A stretch of 64,000 bases of DNA, from the NCBI RefSeq assembly GCF_014656195.1, contig NZ_BNBY01000006.1, positions 253,301 through 317,300 of the forward strand, given 5' to 3'. Made by a program: the position numbers and the translations under genes. Shown here in pieces: positions 49,990 through 57,904 of the stretch. This DNA is from Kitasatospora xanthocidica (lineage in GTDB: Bacteria; Actinomycetota; Actinomycetes; Streptomycetales; Streptomycetaceae). Within the stretch, counting starts at the first letter, position 1. Each line of letters begins with the position of its first letter. The notes beneath the pieces are model-generated. The model was not told the origin of the DNA. It worked only from the letters and a program-made list of their open reading frames with translations, and ran no database searches.

Positions 49990-51117
49990 GTGACTGAGAT
50001 CGAGATCGGGCGAGGCAAGCGCGGCCGCCGGGCATACGCATTCGACGACATCGCCGTCGTCCCCAGCCGCCGTACCCGGGACCCGAAGGAGGTCTCGATC
50101 GCCTGGCAGATCGACGCCTACCGCTTCGAGCTGCCGTTCCTGGCCGCCCCGATGGACAGCGTGGTCTCGCCGCAGCAGGCCATCGCCATCGGCCGCCTCG
50201 GCGGCCTGGGCGTGCTGAACCTCGAAGGCCTCTGGACCCGCTACGAGGACCCGCAGCCGCTGCTCGACGAGATCGCCTCGATCACCGACGCCTCCCTGGC
50301 CACCCGCCGGCTGCAGGAGATCTACGCCGCGCCGATCCGGGCCGAGCTGATCAAGCAGCGCATCCAGGAGGTCCGCGACTCCGGCGTGGTCACCGCCGCC
50401 GCGCTCTCGCCGCAGCGCACCGCCGAGTTCTCCAAGGCCGTCGTGGACGCCGGCGTCGACGTCTTCGTCATCCGCGGCACCACGGTCTCGGCCGAGCACG
50501 TCTCCGGCGCCGCCGAGCCGCTCAACCTCAAGCAGTTCATCTACGAGCTGGACGTCCCGGTGATCGTCGGCGGCTGCGCCACGTACACCGCGGCCCTGCA
50601 CCTGATGCGGACCGGCGCGGCCGGCGTGCTCGTCGGCTTCGGCGGCGGCGCCGCCCACACCACCCGCACCGTGCTCGGCATCCAGGTGCCGATGGCCACC
50701 GCCGTCGCCGACGTCGCGGCCGCCCGCCGTGACTACATGGACGAGTCCGGCGGCCGCTACGTGCACGTGATCGCGGACGGCGGCGTCGGCTACAGCGGCG
50801 ACATCCCGAAGGCCGTCGCCTGCGGCGCCGACGCGGTGATGATCGGTGCCGCGCTGGCCCGTGCCACCGACGCCCCGGGCAAGGGCTTCCACTGGGGCAT
50901 GGAGGCCGTCCACGAGGAGCTGCCGCGCGGCAAGCGGGTGGACCTCGGCACCGTCGGCACCACCGAGGAGATCCTGACCGGTCCGTCGCACACCCCGGAC
51001 GGCACCATGAACCTCTTCGGTGCGCTGCGCCGTGCGATGGCCACCACGGGCTACACCGAGCTCAAGGAGTTCCAGCGGGTCGAGGTGACCGTCAACCCGG
51101 CGCTCGACCACCGCTGA
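49990..51117 (+). CDS. guaB3: IMP dehydrogenase-related protein GuaB3 (no catalytic Cys)
   Basis: 375 residues from GTG 49990 with AAGGG upstream. TIM-barrel like GuaB but no CBS module. The loop that should be SICTTR reads AAHTTR (His223 where Cys belongs), so normal IMP oxidation is unlikely. This matches the conserved actinobacterial GuaB3 group, whose function is unsettled. Its next-door position to guaB hints at regulation or complex formation. Confidence 0.92.
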   Translation: MTEIEIGRGKRGRRAYAFDDIAVVPSRRTRDPKEVSIAWQIDAYRFELPFLAAPMDSVVSPQQAIAIGRLGGLGVLNLEGLWTRYEDPQPLLDEIASITDASLATRRLQEIYAAPIRAELIKQRIQEVRDSGVVTAAALSPQRTAEFSKAVVDAGVDVFVIRGTTVSAEHVSGAAEPLNLKQFIYELDVPVIVGGCATYTAALHLMRTGAAGVLVGFGGGAAHTTRTVLGIQVPMATAVADVAAARRDYMDESGGRYVHVIADGGVGYSGDIPKAVACGADAVMIGAALARATDAPGKGFHWGMEAVHEELPRGKRVDLGTVGTTEEILTGPSHTPDGTMNLFGALRRAMATTGYTELKEFQRVEVTVNPALDHR

Positions 51118-51130
51118 GCCGCGTGCTGAG

Positions 51131-51162
51131 GAAGGCCCCCGCCGGGTACGGCGGGGGCCTTC
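51131..51162. terminator. Terminator after guaB3
   Basis: Perfect 13-bp stem (51131-51143 with 51150-51162), also serving the opposed gene ending at 51200. Confidence 0.9.
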
Positions 51163-51199
51163 GGGCTGTCCGGGGGCGGGCGGTGTCGTCCGGGAGGGG

Positions 51200-51763
51200 T
51201 CAACCGCGGTCGGCGGCGCGGCGGGTGAGGAGGAAGCCGCCGATGACGGCGATGGCGTAGAAGGCGGCGTCGAGGGGGCGGAGGTCGGCGCGCCAGGTGG
51301 CCAGGGTGTCGTGCAGGAGGCCGCGGGGGCCGGGGCCGTCGGCGTGCACCCGGCGGAGGTGTTCGGTCAGCTGGCCGAGGAGGAGCGCGCCGGCCGCGAG
51401 GAGGGCGCCGAGGGGCGGGAGCAGCCGGTTCCGGCCACCGAGGCGTCCGAGCGGGAGGGCGACCAGGCCGGCCGGGGCGATGGCCAGCCAGCCGAGGCTG
51501 TCGGCGGCCCGCAGCGGGGCGCAGCCGTAGGCCAGGCCGCCGACCAGCACGGCGAGGGCGGCGAGGGCGACGGCGAGGGCGGTGCGGCGGCGGGGGGCGG
51601 TCCGGGGCGCGGGCTCGACGGGCTCGTAGCCGGTGACCGGGGCGCCGGGCATGCCGGGCGCGACGTAGCCCTCGGGGGAGGCCGGGGCGGGTGCGAGCGA
51701 GTAGTGCTGGGCGGTGTGCGGCCGGGCGGATGGGCCGTCAGTGCCCGGTGCGGGTGCGGACAT
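51200..51763 (-). CDS. Multi-pass membrane protein of unknown function
   Basis: 187 residues from ATG 51763. A Pro/Ala-rich N-terminus of about 58 residues is cytoplasmic; four hydrophobic segments follow (LAVALAALAVLVGGLAYG and others). No motif or family recognised. It is divergent from the kinase genes and may be part of the same envelope-signalling region. Confidence 0.72.
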   Translation of the reverse strand: MSAPAPGTDGPSARPHTAQHYSLAPAPASPEGYVAPGMPGAPVTGYEPVEPAPRTAPRRRTALAVALAALAVLVGGLAYGCAPLRAADSLGWLAIAPAGLVALPLGRLGGRNRLLPPLGALLAAGALLLGQLTEHLRRVHADGPGPRGLLHDTLATWRADLRPLDAAFYAIAVIGGFLLTRRAADRG

Positions 51764-52015
51764 GGGCGTCGAATCCCCCCGGAAAAGACGATGAGCTGCC
51801 GAACGGTAGCAGTCCTTCGGGCGGATCTTGGCGAGTTTTCGATCACAGATCGGGCACGGAGCGCCGCCCCGGTTCCGGTTCGTCCCAGGTTGGGACGGGG
51901 GGCGGGTGGTCGAGGGGCCCCGGGACAGGGGATGATGGAGGCTTGGGCGTTCGGGCCCGGCCGGTCCGACGCGCCGTCACCACGACCGCCAGCAGCACAT
52001 GGGGGAACGTTCCGA

Positions 52016-54028
52016 ATGACCCAGGCGCAGGGTTCCACCGGCCGCCTCCTCGCCGGCCGCTACCGCCTGAACGGCGTGCTCGGACGCGGCGGGATGGGCA
52101 CCGTCTGGCGGGCCGAGGACGAGATGCTGGGCCGGACCGTCGCGGTCAAGGAACTGCGGATGAACGCCAGCGTCGAGGAGGAGGAGAAGCACCGGCTGAT
52201 CGTCCGGACGCTGCGCGAGGCCAAGGCGACCGCCCGGATCCGGCACAGCTCCGCCGTCACCGTCTTCGACGTGGTCGACGAGGACGACCGGCCGTGGATC
52301 GTCATGGAGCTGGTCGAGTCCCGCTCGCTGGCCGACGTCATCCGCGAGGACGGGCCGCTCGCGCCCGCCCGGGCCGCCGAGATCGCGCTCGACGTGCTGG
52401 GCGTGCTGAGCGCCGCGCACGCGCTGGGCATCCTGCACCGGGACGTCAAGCCGTCCAACGTGCTGATCGGCGAGGACGGCCGGGTCGTGCTGACCGACTT
52501 CGGCATCGCGAGCGTGGAGGGCGACGCGTCCGTCACCTCCACCGGCATGCTGGTCGGCGCGCCCTCGTACATATCCCCGGAGCGGGCCCGCGGGCAGAAG
52601 CCCGGGCCGCCGGCCGACCTGTGGTCGCTGGGCGGCACGCTGTACGCGATGGTCGAGGGCCGGCCGCCGTACGACCGCGGCTCGGCGCTGGCCACCCTGA
52701 CCGCGGTGATGACCGAGGACCTGGCCACGCCGGTGAACGCCGGGTCGCTGGGGCCGGTGATCGAGGGGCTGCTGGCGAAGGACCCGGCCGAGCGGCTGGA
52801 CGCCTCGCAGACCCGGTCGATGCTCAAGCGGGTGGTCGCGGAGGCGACCGTGAAGGCCGAGTCGACCACCGAGCACGCGATGTCGGTGGAGGCGGCGGTC
52901 GGCGCGGCCGAGTCGAAGACGAAGGGCGAACCGCAGGCCGAACCGAAGAGCGAGTCGAAGGCCGAGCCGGCGACGGCGCCGGAGTCGACGCCGTCGCCGT
53001 CGCCGGAGAAGCCCGAGGGCGGCCGCAAGCGGACGGTGGGCGGGCTGCTGGGGACGGTCCGGGTGGGCAGCCGCGCCCGCGACGAGGTGCCGCCCGCGGA
53101 GGCCGTGGCGGAGCCCGCGGCACCGGCGGCGCAGGCGGTGGAGCCGTCGCCCGAGCCGATCAGGCCGGTCACCAGCGAGTGGACGCTGGGGGCGACCCAG
53201 GCCGCCGGGGCCGACCCGCGCACCGGCCGGCGGCGGCTGGCCATCGCGACCGTGGTCGTGGTGCTGCTGCTGATCGCCGGCGTGGTCGCGGTGATCCAGG
53301 CCGTCGGCGGGGACTCCGACGCGAAGGGCGGTTCCACCCACGGCTCGGGCGCCACCGCGCCGGTCGTGGCGACCACGGACACCACGCCGAGCCAGAGCGC
53401 CCCGGCCCCGGCCCCGGCCACGGAGCCCGCCCCCGCGCCCGCCGCGACGGCCACCGGGACGCCGGGCGCCGAGACCGGCACGCCCGCCGCTCCGGCCCCC
53501 GCGCAGCCCGCCGCCACCACGCCCGCGGCGCCCGTGCAGCCCCCGGCCCCCGCCCAGACGCCGGCGCAGCCCGCGCCGGGCGGCGCGGTGCCGGCCGGGT
53601 ACCACGAGTACAAGGACCCGAGCGGTTTCTCGGTCGTCCTGCCGGACTGGCTGCAGCCCTCCGGGTCGGACGCCAACCGGCGGATCTTCAAGAACGCCAG
53701 CGGCAGCCAGCTGCGGATCGAGTGGACGACCTCGCCGGGCGAGAGCGCCGTGGCCGACTGGCAGGAGTCCGAGCCCAACGTGCGCGGCCAGGTGACCAAC
53801 TACCAGCGGCTGAACCTGTCGGCGATCAGCTACCGGCAGTGGACCAACGCGGCGGACTGGGAGTGGACCAACGGCACGCCCAAGACGCACTCCCTCAACC
53901 GCGGTTTCGTGACCGGGACCCCGGCCAAGTACGGCTACTCGATCTACTGGATCGTCCCGGACGCGGAGTGGGCGGCGCAGGCCCCGGTCCGGGACGTCGT
54001 CTTCAACAGTTTCCAGCCCGCGCCGTAG
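52016..54028 (+). CDS. Membrane-anchored serine/threonine protein kinase
   Basis: 670 residues from ATG 52016. Complete Hanks kinase: GRGGMGTV glycine loop, Lys45 (VAVKE), HRDVKPSN with Asp143, DFG Asp161, then PSYISPERARG. A Lys/Glu/Pro-rich juxtamembrane region leads to one membrane segment (about 408-428). The outside part is a long Pro/Ala/Thr linker plus a C-terminal domain (GYHEYKDPSGFSVVLPDWLQP...YSIYWIVPDAEW) shared with the kinase at 55979; no PASTA repeats. Presumed envelope sensor; ligand unknown. Confidence 0.93.
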   Translation: MTQAQGSTGRLLAGRYRLNGVLGRGGMGTVWRAEDEMLGRTVAVKELRMNASVEEEEKHRLIVRTLREAKATARIRHSSAVTVFDVVDEDDRPWIVMELVESRSLADVIREDGPLAPARAAEIALDVLGVLSAAHALGILHRDVKPSNVLIGEDGRVVLTDFGIASVEGDASVTSTGMLVGAPSYISPERARGQKPGPPADLWSLGGTLYAMVEGRPPYDRGSALATLTAVMTEDLATPVNAGSLGPVIEGLLAKDPAERLDASQTRSMLKRVVAEATVKAESTTEHAMSVEAAVGAAESKTKGEPQAEPKSESKAEPATAPESTPSPSPEKPEGGRKRTVGGLLGTVRVGSRARDEVPPAEAVAEPAAPAAQAVEPSPEPIRPVTSEWTLGATQAAGADPRTGRRRLAIATVVVVLLLIAGVVAVIQAVGGDSDAKGGSTHGSGATAPVVATTDTTPSQSAPAPAPATEPAPAPAATATGTPGAETGTPAAPAPAQPAATTPAAPVQPPAPAQTPAQPAPGGAVPAGYHEYKDPSGFSVVLPDWLQPSGSDANRRIFKNASGSQLRIEWTTSPGESAVADWQESEPNVRGQVTNYQRLNLSAISYRQWTNAADWEWTNGTPKTHSLNRGFVTGTPAKYGYSIYWIVPDAEWAAQAPVRDVVFNSFQPAP

Positions 54029-54053
54029 CGCGGCGGGCGGGTGGGCGGTGGGC

Positions 54054-54602
54054 TCAGCCGATCAGACGCTGTTTGGCGCGGCTGAACTCGTCCTCGGTGA
54101 GCGCACCGGTAGCGTGCAGGGCGACCAGCCGCTCCAGCTGGCCGATGAGCTGCTCGCCGTCGACGAGCGGGCCGGCGGCGGCCGGTGCGGCGGGCTTCTC
54201 CAGGGCGGCGGCGGGGGCGGTGCGGGCGAGCCGGGCCGACTCCCGTACCTGCTCGGCGAAGACGTCGGCCTTGACCACGTCCTCGAAGCGGTGCGCGCCG
54301 GTCAGCGCGACGACCGTCAGCACGTCACCATTGAGCTTGGTGCGGGCCACCGTGGCGTCGGTGACGGCGGTGAGCGGAACCGGTATCGGCGGCTTCCCGT
54401 CCTTCAGGAAGAGCAGCCGGTGGGTGGTCAGGACGAGCACCCCCTTGCGGAAGTGGTCGGGATGGCGCCCGGCGGTGGAGGCGACCGGCTTCTCGCCGTC
54501 GATCACGGAGGCCTCGACCGTACGGACGGCCTCCGCCCGGTTGGCTTGGTTGTTGTTTCCCGCCACCCTGAAGGCGGTGTCGATCAGATCGGTCCATTCC
54601 AT
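54054..54602 (-). CDS. PH-like domain protein with C-terminal SHOCT motif
   Basis: 182 residues from ATG 54602, which has no Shine-Dalgarno but a TACGCT box 7 nt upstream, suggesting leaderless mRNA. Residues 50-120 (GVLVLTTHRLLFLKDGKPPIPVPLTAVTDATV) look like a bacterial PH/GRAM-type domain. The end (LIGQLERLVALHATGALTEDEFSRAKQRLIG) is a SHOCT motif, a short oligomerisation-type module. Opposed to and nested between kinase genes. Confidence 0.8.
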   Translation of the reverse strand: MEWTDLIDTAFRVAGNNNQANRAEAVRTVEASVIDGEKPVASTAGRHPDHFRKGVLVLTTHRLLFLKDGKPPIPVPLTAVTDATVARTKLNGDVLTVVALTGAHRFEDVVKADVFAEQVRESARLARTAPAAALEKPAAPAAAGPLVDGEQLIGQLERLVALHATGALTEDEFSRAKQRLIG

Positions 54603-54659
54603 GGGACCGAGCGTAAAGGAGCCGCTCAGTAGGCTGCTCGGTGAGCGAGAGGAACTGGC

Positions 54660-55817
54660 ATGCGAGGCGGCCCCGGGCAAGTGCTGGCGGGACGGTACCG
54701 GCTGACGGACCGTCCCGAACTCCTGCGTGCCCACGCGGTGGACGAGCGGACCGGTGAATCGGTCCTGCTGCGCGCCCTGGAACTGCCCGCGCTGCTGACC
54801 GCGGGTCAGGACCCGGAGGACGCGGTGCCCGCCCAGGCGGACCGGCTGGTGCGGAGGGTGGCGGCGGTCGGTTCGGCCGCCCCGGCCGCGCACCCCCGGC
54901 TGCTGCGCGGGGTCGGCGCCTTCGTCGAGCACGATCTGCTGTGGACGGTGGAGGAGCGGCCGCCCGGGCTGACGGCGGCCGAACTCCTCACCGCCGGGCC
55001 GCTGCCGCCGTACCGGGCGGCCGAGCTGGCGGCCGACCTGGCCGCCGCGCTGCGGACGCTGCACGCGGCCGGGCTCAGCCACGGCAACGTGGCCGCCGGC
55101 TCGGTGCTGGTCTGCGAGGACGGCGCCGCGATGCTCGGCGGGCTGCTCGCCGGGGTGGCGGAGGAGGCGCTGGCCGAGGAGCTCGGCGGGCCCGGTGGGC
55201 GGCGGCGGTACGACGTGCGGGCCACCATGGTCGGCCCGGTGGCGGAACGCTGGCCGCTGGACGGCGGCCCGGCGGGCGACTGCTGGGCGCTCGGGGTGCT
55301 GCTGCACCGGCTGGTCGCCGGCCGCTCGCCGTACCCGGAGGGCGGTGTGCCGGAGCTGGTGACGGCCGTACGGGACGGGCGGCGCGAGCACTCGGCGGTC
55401 TGCGGGCCGCTGGGGCCGCTGGTCGAGCGGCTGCTGCAGCCGGACCCGGTGCTGCGGCCGACCGCGGAGGCGGTGGGCCGGGAGCTGGCGGAGCTGCTGG
55501 CCGGCGCGCCGGAGCCGGTGGACGAGGAGCGGGTGGCGCGGGCGGTGACCCTGAAGCCGGAGGCGCCGCTGGTGCCGCTGCGGCCGCGCCGGGGCGGTCG
55601 GCGCGGCGGAAAGGGCGCGGATTCCGGGAATGCCGGGGCCGGTAAGGGTGCCGGTAAGGGCGTCGGTAAGGGTGCCGGTAAGGGCAGCGGTAACGGGCTC
55701 GGGGGCGCGGCGAAACCGCCGCGGATACCCCCGGCCCTCCTGGGCCCGTTGCTGGTGGGCGGGGTCTTTGTCCTGCTGGCGCTGGGAATAGCGGCGGTGG
55801 TGTTGTTCGCGGGCTGA
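54660..55817 (+). CDS. Membrane-anchored pseudokinase
   Basis: 385 residues from ATG 54660 with GAGAGGA upstream. Kinase-fold lobes are recognisable (LAGRYRLTDRP, WALGVLLHRLVAGRSPYPEGG, LLQPDPVLRPTAEAV), but the key residues are gone: VAVK is VLLRA, HRDxKxxN is HGNVAAGSV, DFG is LGG, and the glycine loop is missing. Catalysis is very unlikely. Residues 328-347 are a (GKGA)-like repeat, and the C-terminus (about 357-385) is a single membrane helix. Probably a scaffold or regulator of the flanking kinases. Confidence 0.88.
   Translation: MRGGPGQVLAGRYRLTDRPELLRAHAVDERTGESVLLRALELPALLTAGQDPEDAVPAQADRLVRRVAAVGSAAPAAHPRLLRGVGAFVEHDLLWTVEERPPGLTAAELLTAGPLPPYRAAELAADLAAALRTLHAAGLSHGNVAAGSVLVCEDGAAMLGGLLAGVAEEALAEELGGPGGRRRYDVRATMVGPVAERWPLDGGPAGDCWALGVLLHRLVAGRSPYPEGGVPELVTAVRDGRREHSAVCGPLGPLVERLLQPDPVLRPTAEAVGRELAELLAGAPEPVDEERVARAVTLKPEAPLVPLRPRRGGRRGGKGADSGNAGAGKGAGKGVGKGAGKGSGNGLGGAAKPPRIPPALLGPLLVGGVFVLLALGIAAVVLFAG
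55641..55700 (+). repeat. 12-bp tandem repeats in the pseudokinase gene
   Basis: Five units of GGTAAGGGYGYC-like sequence (55641-55700) encoding Gly-Lys-Gly-Ala/Val/Ser. They form a flexible basic linker before the membrane helix. Confidence 0.85.
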
Positions 55818-55978
55818 CGGCCCGCCCGGATCCGGGGTGGCCGGTCCGGGGGGTGGGCGAGATTACCGGGGGCGGCGGGGTACGCCTAATGTGTGCGTGG
55901 GATTTGTTCGAACAGTGGTCTGCACCAGGACCTCCGTCGCGGTGACGGCAGGCGGAACGTGTGGGGGAGCGGTCGCAG

Positions 55979-57802
55979 ATGGGTGTGCAGGACGGGCCGG
56001 ATGCGGCCGAGGCGGAGCGGCTGCTGGCCGGGCGGTACGAGCTCGGTGAGCGGCTCGGCCGTGGCGGCATGGGCACCGTCTGGCGGGCCTGGGACCGGAT
56101 GCTCGACCGCGAGGTCGCGGTCAAGGAGCTGACCGTCAACCACCTGCCCGAGGAGGACCTGCAGATCCTGCACACCCGGATGAAGCGCGAGGCCAGCGCG
56201 GCCGCGCGGATCAAGCACCCGGGCGTGATCACCGTGCACGACGTGCTGGAGCAGGACGGCCGGCCGTGGATCGTCATGGAGCTGGTCGACGGCCGCTCGC
56301 TGGCCGACGTGATCAGCCAGGACGGCACCCTGCAGCCGCGCGCCGCCGCCGAGGTCGGCAGCCAGGTGCTCGCCGCGCTGCACCGCGGCCACCAGCTGGG
56401 CGTGCTGCACCGGGACGTGAAGCCCGCCAACGTGCTGCTGGAGCGCGGCACCGGGCGGGTGGTGCTGCTGGACTTCGGCATCGCCAAGTACGAGGGCTCG
56501 ACCGAGCTGACCCGGCCGGGCGACCTGGTCGGCTCGCCGGACTACCTGGCGCCGGAGCGCGCCCAGGGCGAGCGGCCCGGGCCGGCCTCCGACCTGTGGG
56601 GCCTCGGGGCGACGCTGTACGCCGCCGTCGAGGGCCAGTCGCCGTTCCGCCGGGACTCGCCGATCACCACGCTGGCGGCGGTGGTCGACGAGCCGCTGCC
56701 GGAGTCGCGCCGGGCCGGGCCGCTGGGGCCGGTGCTGGCCGCGCTGATGGCCAAGGACCCGGCCGACCGGCCGACCGCGGACGAGGCGGCCCGGATGCTG
56801 GCCGAGGTGCAGGCCGGGCACACGATGGGCTTCAAGGCGGTCGCGCCGCTGCGCGCGCCCACCCAGTCGGTGCCGGTGGTGGACCGTAGCGAGGGCGCCC
56901 TGGTGGTCGGGCCGGTGCCGGGCGAGGGGGCCGAAGGGGCTGAGGGCTTCGAGGGCTCCGAGGGGCCGACCGAGGCGCAGGCCGCTGCGGCCACTCCGGC
57001 CGTCCCCGTCGTTCCCGTCGTTCCCGTCGTTCCGGTGGTCCCCGTCGTGCCTGCCGTCGCGGCCGTTCAGGAGACCTCCAGGGGCGGGTCGGCCGCCGCA
57101 CAGGCGCACACCGGGCCGGTCACGCCGGTGGCGCACTCCAGCACGCCCGCGCGCGGACCGGCCAAGCGCCGCAGCACCGCCAAGATCGTCGCCGTCGCGC
57201 TGGCCGTCGGACTGCTGGCGGCCGCGGGGACCTTCCTCACCACCCGGTTCCTGGTGGGCGGGGAGGGCCCGGACGGCCCGTCGCCGACCGCACCGGTCGA
57301 GTCGTCCGCACCGGAGCCCGGCAACGGCGCCAGCGCCCCGGCGGCGCCCAGCGGCTACCACTGGGTCGACGACCCGGCCGGCTTCCGCTTCCCGCTGCCC
57401 TCGGGCACCCCGGCCTGGCAGCGCAGCGCCACGTCCGACAACCAGATCTACTACAGCCCCGACAACAAGGCGCACTACCTGCAGTTCGCCGTCACCGTGG
57501 GGCAGTCGGTCAAGCCGCTGGACCACATGCGGCAGATGGAGGGCTCCGTCTCCAAGTCGCTGAAGGACTACAAGCAGCACAAGCTGACCAGCGTCGCGGT
57601 GAACGGCCACGAGGCGGCCGTCTGGGAGTTCAGTTACGCGGCCCAGGGCGGCGGACGGCGCCGGGCGATCGAGGCCGAGTTCATCGACGACGACGGCACC
57701 AGCTACGCGATCTACTCGTCCAGTCCGGAGCGGGGCAACGAGTGGAACGAGGCCGAACAGCGCTTCAACGCGGTGCTCCACTACTTCACGCCGACCCGCT
57801 GA
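55979..57802 (+). CDS. Membrane-anchored serine/threonine protein kinase
   Basis: 607 residues from ATG 55979 with GGGGGAG upstream. Active kinase: GRGGMGTVW, Lys49, HRDVKPAN with Asp146, DFG Asp165. A Glu/Gly stretch and a Pro-Val-Val repeat (about 341-359) precede a membrane segment (about 401-423). The extracytoplasmic domain (GYHWVDDPAGFRFPLPSGTPAWQ...YSPDNKAHYLQFAV) resembles that of the first kinase, so the two are paralogs. Confidence 0.93.
   Translation: MGVQDGPDAAEAERLLAGRYELGERLGRGGMGTVWRAWDRMLDREVAVKELTVNHLPEEDLQILHTRMKREASAAARIKHPGVITVHDVLEQDGRPWIVMELVDGRSLADVISQDGTLQPRAAAEVGSQVLAALHRGHQLGVLHRDVKPANVLLERGTGRVVLLDFGIAKYEGSTELTRPGDLVGSPDYLAPERAQGERPGPASDLWGLGATLYAAVEGQSPFRRDSPITTLAAVVDEPLPESRRAGPLGPVLAALMAKDPADRPTADEAARMLAEVQAGHTMGFKAVAPLRAPTQSVPVVDRSEGALVVGPVPGEGAEGAEGFEGSEGPTEAQAAAATPAVPVVPVVPVVPVVPVVPAVAAVQETSRGGSAAAQAHTGPVTPVAHSSTPARGPAKRRSTAKIVAVALAVGLLAAAGTFLTTRFLVGGEGPDGPSPTAPVESSAPEPGNGASAPAAPSGYHWVDDPAGFRFPLPSGTPAWQRSATSDNQIYYSPDNKAHYLQFAVTVGQSVKPLDHMRQMEGSVSKSLKDYKQHKLTSVAVNGHEAAVWEFSYAAQGGGRRRAIEAEFIDDDGTSYAIYSSSPERGNEWNEAEQRFNAVLHYFTPTR
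57001..57055 (+). repeat. 9-bp repeats encoding Pro-Val-Val
   Basis: About five copies of CCCGTCGTT-like units in the juxtamembrane coding region of the second kinase. Such repeats are prone to length change. Confidence 0.8.
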
Positions 57803-57808
57803 CGACGA

Positions 57809-57829
57809 GGGCGCGCGGGCGGCGCGCCC
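57809..57829 (+). terminator. Terminator after the second kinase
   Basis: 8-bp stem GGGCGCGC/GCGCGCCC (57809-57816 with 57822-57829), loop GGGCG, followed by CGCTTTCG. Confidence 0.78.
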
Positions 57830-57904
57830 GCTTTCGCCCGACTGCGGCAGATTCTTGTTACCGACGGGTACCGGACCGGCCGCCGAAGGCCTAGGCTGCG
57901 CCGT

